Below are positions 61,755 through 64,000 of a DNA stretch of 64,000 nucleotides, piece after piece. Both the position numbers and the translations under genes were made by a program. The notes beneath the pieces are model-generated. The model did not search any database and was not told the DNA's origin. It saw only the letters and a list, made by a program, of their open reading frames with translations. Origin of the DNA: Perca fluviatilis (Eukaryota; Chordata; Actinopteri; Perciformes; Percidae); assembly GCF_010015445.1 (NCBI RefSeq), contig NC_053119.1, forward strand, positions 29,978,383 through 30,042,382. The letters run 5' to 3'. The number at the start of each line of letters is the position of its first letter. Within the stretch, counting starts at the first letter, position 1.

Positions 61755-63271
61755 ATGATGAAGGCTGTTCAGTCTGCCGCTCTGTCTCTGATGATGATGA
61801 TGATGATGATGGTCTCTGCTGGTCCTCTTCCTGCTTCATTCGACAGGTGAGCTTTAAACGCGTGTTTAAATATGAATCTCTGGTCAGAAGATAAAAGTAG
61901 AGGATGGATGGAAAGTTTGTGGTGCAGGGAATCAATTCCCCCCAAAGAAAGTTTTTCAAAGAAAAAGGTAAGAAAATTCCTGCACACATTCGTCACCTCT
62001 GCATTGGTTCATTTATTTGGTTGACGTTTCGGTGACAAGGACCTTTGCCATGTCTAGATACCCAGAGGTCAGGAACCTTTACTATCCAAAGAGCCATTTT
62101 TTGCCCCCAAAAAAAAAAAGGTATCTGTCTTGAGCCACAAACAGATTTGAAACATATAATGAAGGTAACAGTCTATTTAAGTGTAAACTAGCCTAGTAGG
62201 TCTAAATGAGCATTCATTAATATGTTTGTGGCAATTTTTAATGGCCCTGTCTTTGACGGTCATTGTGGAGAGGGTTATATCATACATTTTTTACACTTTT
62301 CAAAAGGAGGGAAACAGGGGGAACAGACTTCTACGCCTCACCCGGCTGTATGTGTACGTAAGCTATGATGCACGTTTTCGATGACTGAAATGTTATGTAG
62401 CCTAAATGGAGAATGAAGAAATCACTTTATGCCTACAACATTAATACAACCAAAAAAAACGAAGCCATTATTCATTTCCATATAAAAAACAATTTAAAAG
62501 CCAGAGATGACAAGTGTTTTCTTTGGAAACAGAAGATAAAAGTAGAAAAGTACATGTGAAGATTTTATCTGTGTGTAGGCATGATGATCTGAATGCTGAC
62601 ACTTCTCACCTGCTGAAGATCAGAGAGGAAAACTCCACCAGGTGAGTCATGACATCGTCTTTATCTCCACAACATGATGAGAAAATATTGTCATCATAAA
62701 ATGTGAACATTGACAAAGGTAAAAGAAATAATTATGTGAAACACTCCTGGTAATTACATTATATCATGATGTCATTGCTGAAAAGAGACAGAAATAGTGT
62801 GAGAAAAAATCTTGTAGGATGTTAAATCATTTTAGGAAAAGTTCACAGTTATGATCTTATCTTGTGACAAACACCAGTCTAACATGACATATTTATGACA
62901 AGGTAAATATTAATAATTAGTAAGTTATAGAGTGTGGTCTATACCTACTCTATCTATAAAGTGACCTGGGATAACATCGGTTATGATTTATAAAACTATG
63001 AAGTTCAATTGAAATGTCTTGTGATAATATTAATGACTTAGTGACAGAAATCTGACTCATCGTTAATCTCTAAGTTCAGAATCATGTTTGTAAATACAGT
63101 TACAAGAATAAATCTTAAAATACAAATGAATATAGGTTTAATTTTGTCTTCTGTAAAACACTGCTGAAATAATCGGTTTCTTGTTTCATCAGCAGGTTTG
63201 AGTCCCGTCAACACGTCAACAACACAGAGGATGACGCAAGGTCACAAAAATACACAACACATACACAATAA
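61755..63271 (+). CDS. Candidate small secreted-protein gene, three exons, possibly continuing
   Basis: Proposed exons are 61755-61846, 62579-62641 and 63196-63271 (to the first in-frame TAA). Exon 1 encodes MMKAVQSAALSL, a run of seven Met, then VSAGPLPASFD: a signal-peptide-like N-terminus. Exon 2 gives HDDLNADTSHLLKIREENST and exon 3 FESRQHVNNTEDDAR, with N-glycosylation sequons NST and NNT. Donors GTGAGC and GTGAGT and acceptors GTGTAG and CAGCAG are good, and both introns are phase 2. If exon 3 instead ends at 63240, the frame would continue outside the window, again in phase 2. No family is recognised. Confidence is limited by the Met run and short exons. Confidence 0.4.
62931..63020 (+). 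mobile_element. Degraded L2-like LINE tail
   Basis: ATAGAGTGTGGTCTATACCT, CTCTATCTATAAAGTGACCT and TTATGATTTATAAAACTATG correspond to the last 90 bp of the L2-like 3' end with several changes. It sits in the second intron of the candidate secreted-protein gene. Confidence 0.8.
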
Positions 63272-64000
63272 TACACACACGCAGACTGACAATATGGCCT
63301 ATTGTGTCACTTGATGTTGTTACGCCCCGTAGCTATGGGTATCAGGACATAAACATAAAACCAAATGTAACTGGTATTTGAAAGGATATTTATTTTAGAA
63401 TCAGGCAAAGTTAACAACAGAGCTTACAAATGGAAAAATGGGCCGATGGGTGCTGTGGAAATAAACAACGAATATAACAAAAAGAGATCCTCAAAGGGAA
63501 GACTATTTCTACACTTACAAGAAAACAAAAGGTTAAACAAAAATCCTCTCTAACTAAATGTACTTTGTAAAACAAAACACAATACTCACAGCACCCCTGA
63601 ACCTAATGTGACTAAACAAGACAAACCTGTGAAATGCAAAGGTGGTATCAATTTTTAAAGCTCAAACCTTGGCCCACTTCCTCACTCTCTCAAACATTTG
63701 CACAAACGAATCTGGTCTGGCAGCTGCCCTCAGCTGCAATCAATCAGGCTTTTTAAACTGGAGGCAGCCTTCCTCAATTGGCCGGTCAGTGGCATGCCGC
63801 ACCTATCAGTTTCCTCCTCCAGGAACTGGGCGGGACTTCCTTTGTCCATCCAATCCTCAACATGGGATGACACAGCCTGCTTTGCATCTCACATATCACA
63901 CTCAATTAAACATACACATGAGGGTGCCGATGGCAGCCATAACAATGTGCTGAACTTCATTAGAAAAATCATCAATTTAACCAGTGTTCTTAAAGGTCCA
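63272..64000. other. Right edge, no gene recognised
   Basis: The stretch is AT-rich to 63650, then moderately GC-rich. One frame (63642-63953) has no recognisable motif. No terminal repeats are visible. Confidence 0.25.

Noticed and set aside
61741..61996. Minus-strand frames with runs of Ser and Ile
   Set aside because: They are shadows of the ATG-repeat in the candidate signal-peptide exon on the plus strand.

Overview
The window is vertebrate nuclear DNA, most likely from a spiny-rayed (percomorph-type) teleost. This rests on GT-AG split genes, teleost-style repeats (L2-like LINE tails, tRNA-derived SINEs, hAT and TTAA MITEs, BEL/Pao, Tc1 ends) and a fish-like version of a well-known clock protein. 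No bacterial gene, operon or CRISPR array is present.

The main gene is bmal1 (arntl1), the positive-arm bHLH-PAS circadian transcription factor, on the plus strand. Seventeen coding exons from 15449 to 42758 join with consistent phases into a 620-residue protein. It carries, in order, GSK3-type sites and an NLS, a bHLH, PAS-A, PAS-B with PAC, and the C-terminal transactivation domain ending Trp-Pro-Leu. Two further upstream exons are proposed: a non-coding one at 10218-10402, and one at 13102-13165 whose ATG reads in frame into the gene and would add 18 residues. Two ROR/REV-ERB-type elements lie just upstream of that second exon. Whether this is the a or b paralog cannot be decided here. The 3' UTR is probably long, with candidate poly(A) signals at 46407 and 46554.

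Most of the rest is transposon debris, much of it readable to the base from target-site duplications. 1-15 kb (upstream and 5' region): four hAT-like elements with 8-bp duplications, a BED-finger transposase relic, a TTAA element carrying a SINE, and a LINE 3' end. 16-42 kb (introns): a GC-rich MITE with a 9-bp duplication; an element split by another that carries a zinc-finger exon; a four-layer nested stack at 27-31.2 kb; a U6 snRNA-like pseudogene; a PIF/Harbinger transposase relic; a SINE; and L2 tails. 43-61 kb (downstream): a hAT element, a 2-kb L2-like LINE, a degenerate R2-type LINE, a frameshifted BEL/Pao pol, a 7-bp minisatellite, a hAT element split by a 1.6-kb near-perfect palindrome, and an L1-type fragment.

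At the right edge (61.69-63.27 kb) a TATA box, a signal-peptide-like first exon and two short phase-2 exons suggest an unrecognised small secreted-protein gene that may continue past the window. The observations most worth a second look are this candidate gene, the alternative bmal1 N-terminus with its RORE pair, the nested intronic stack, the giant palindrome and the U6-like sequence.
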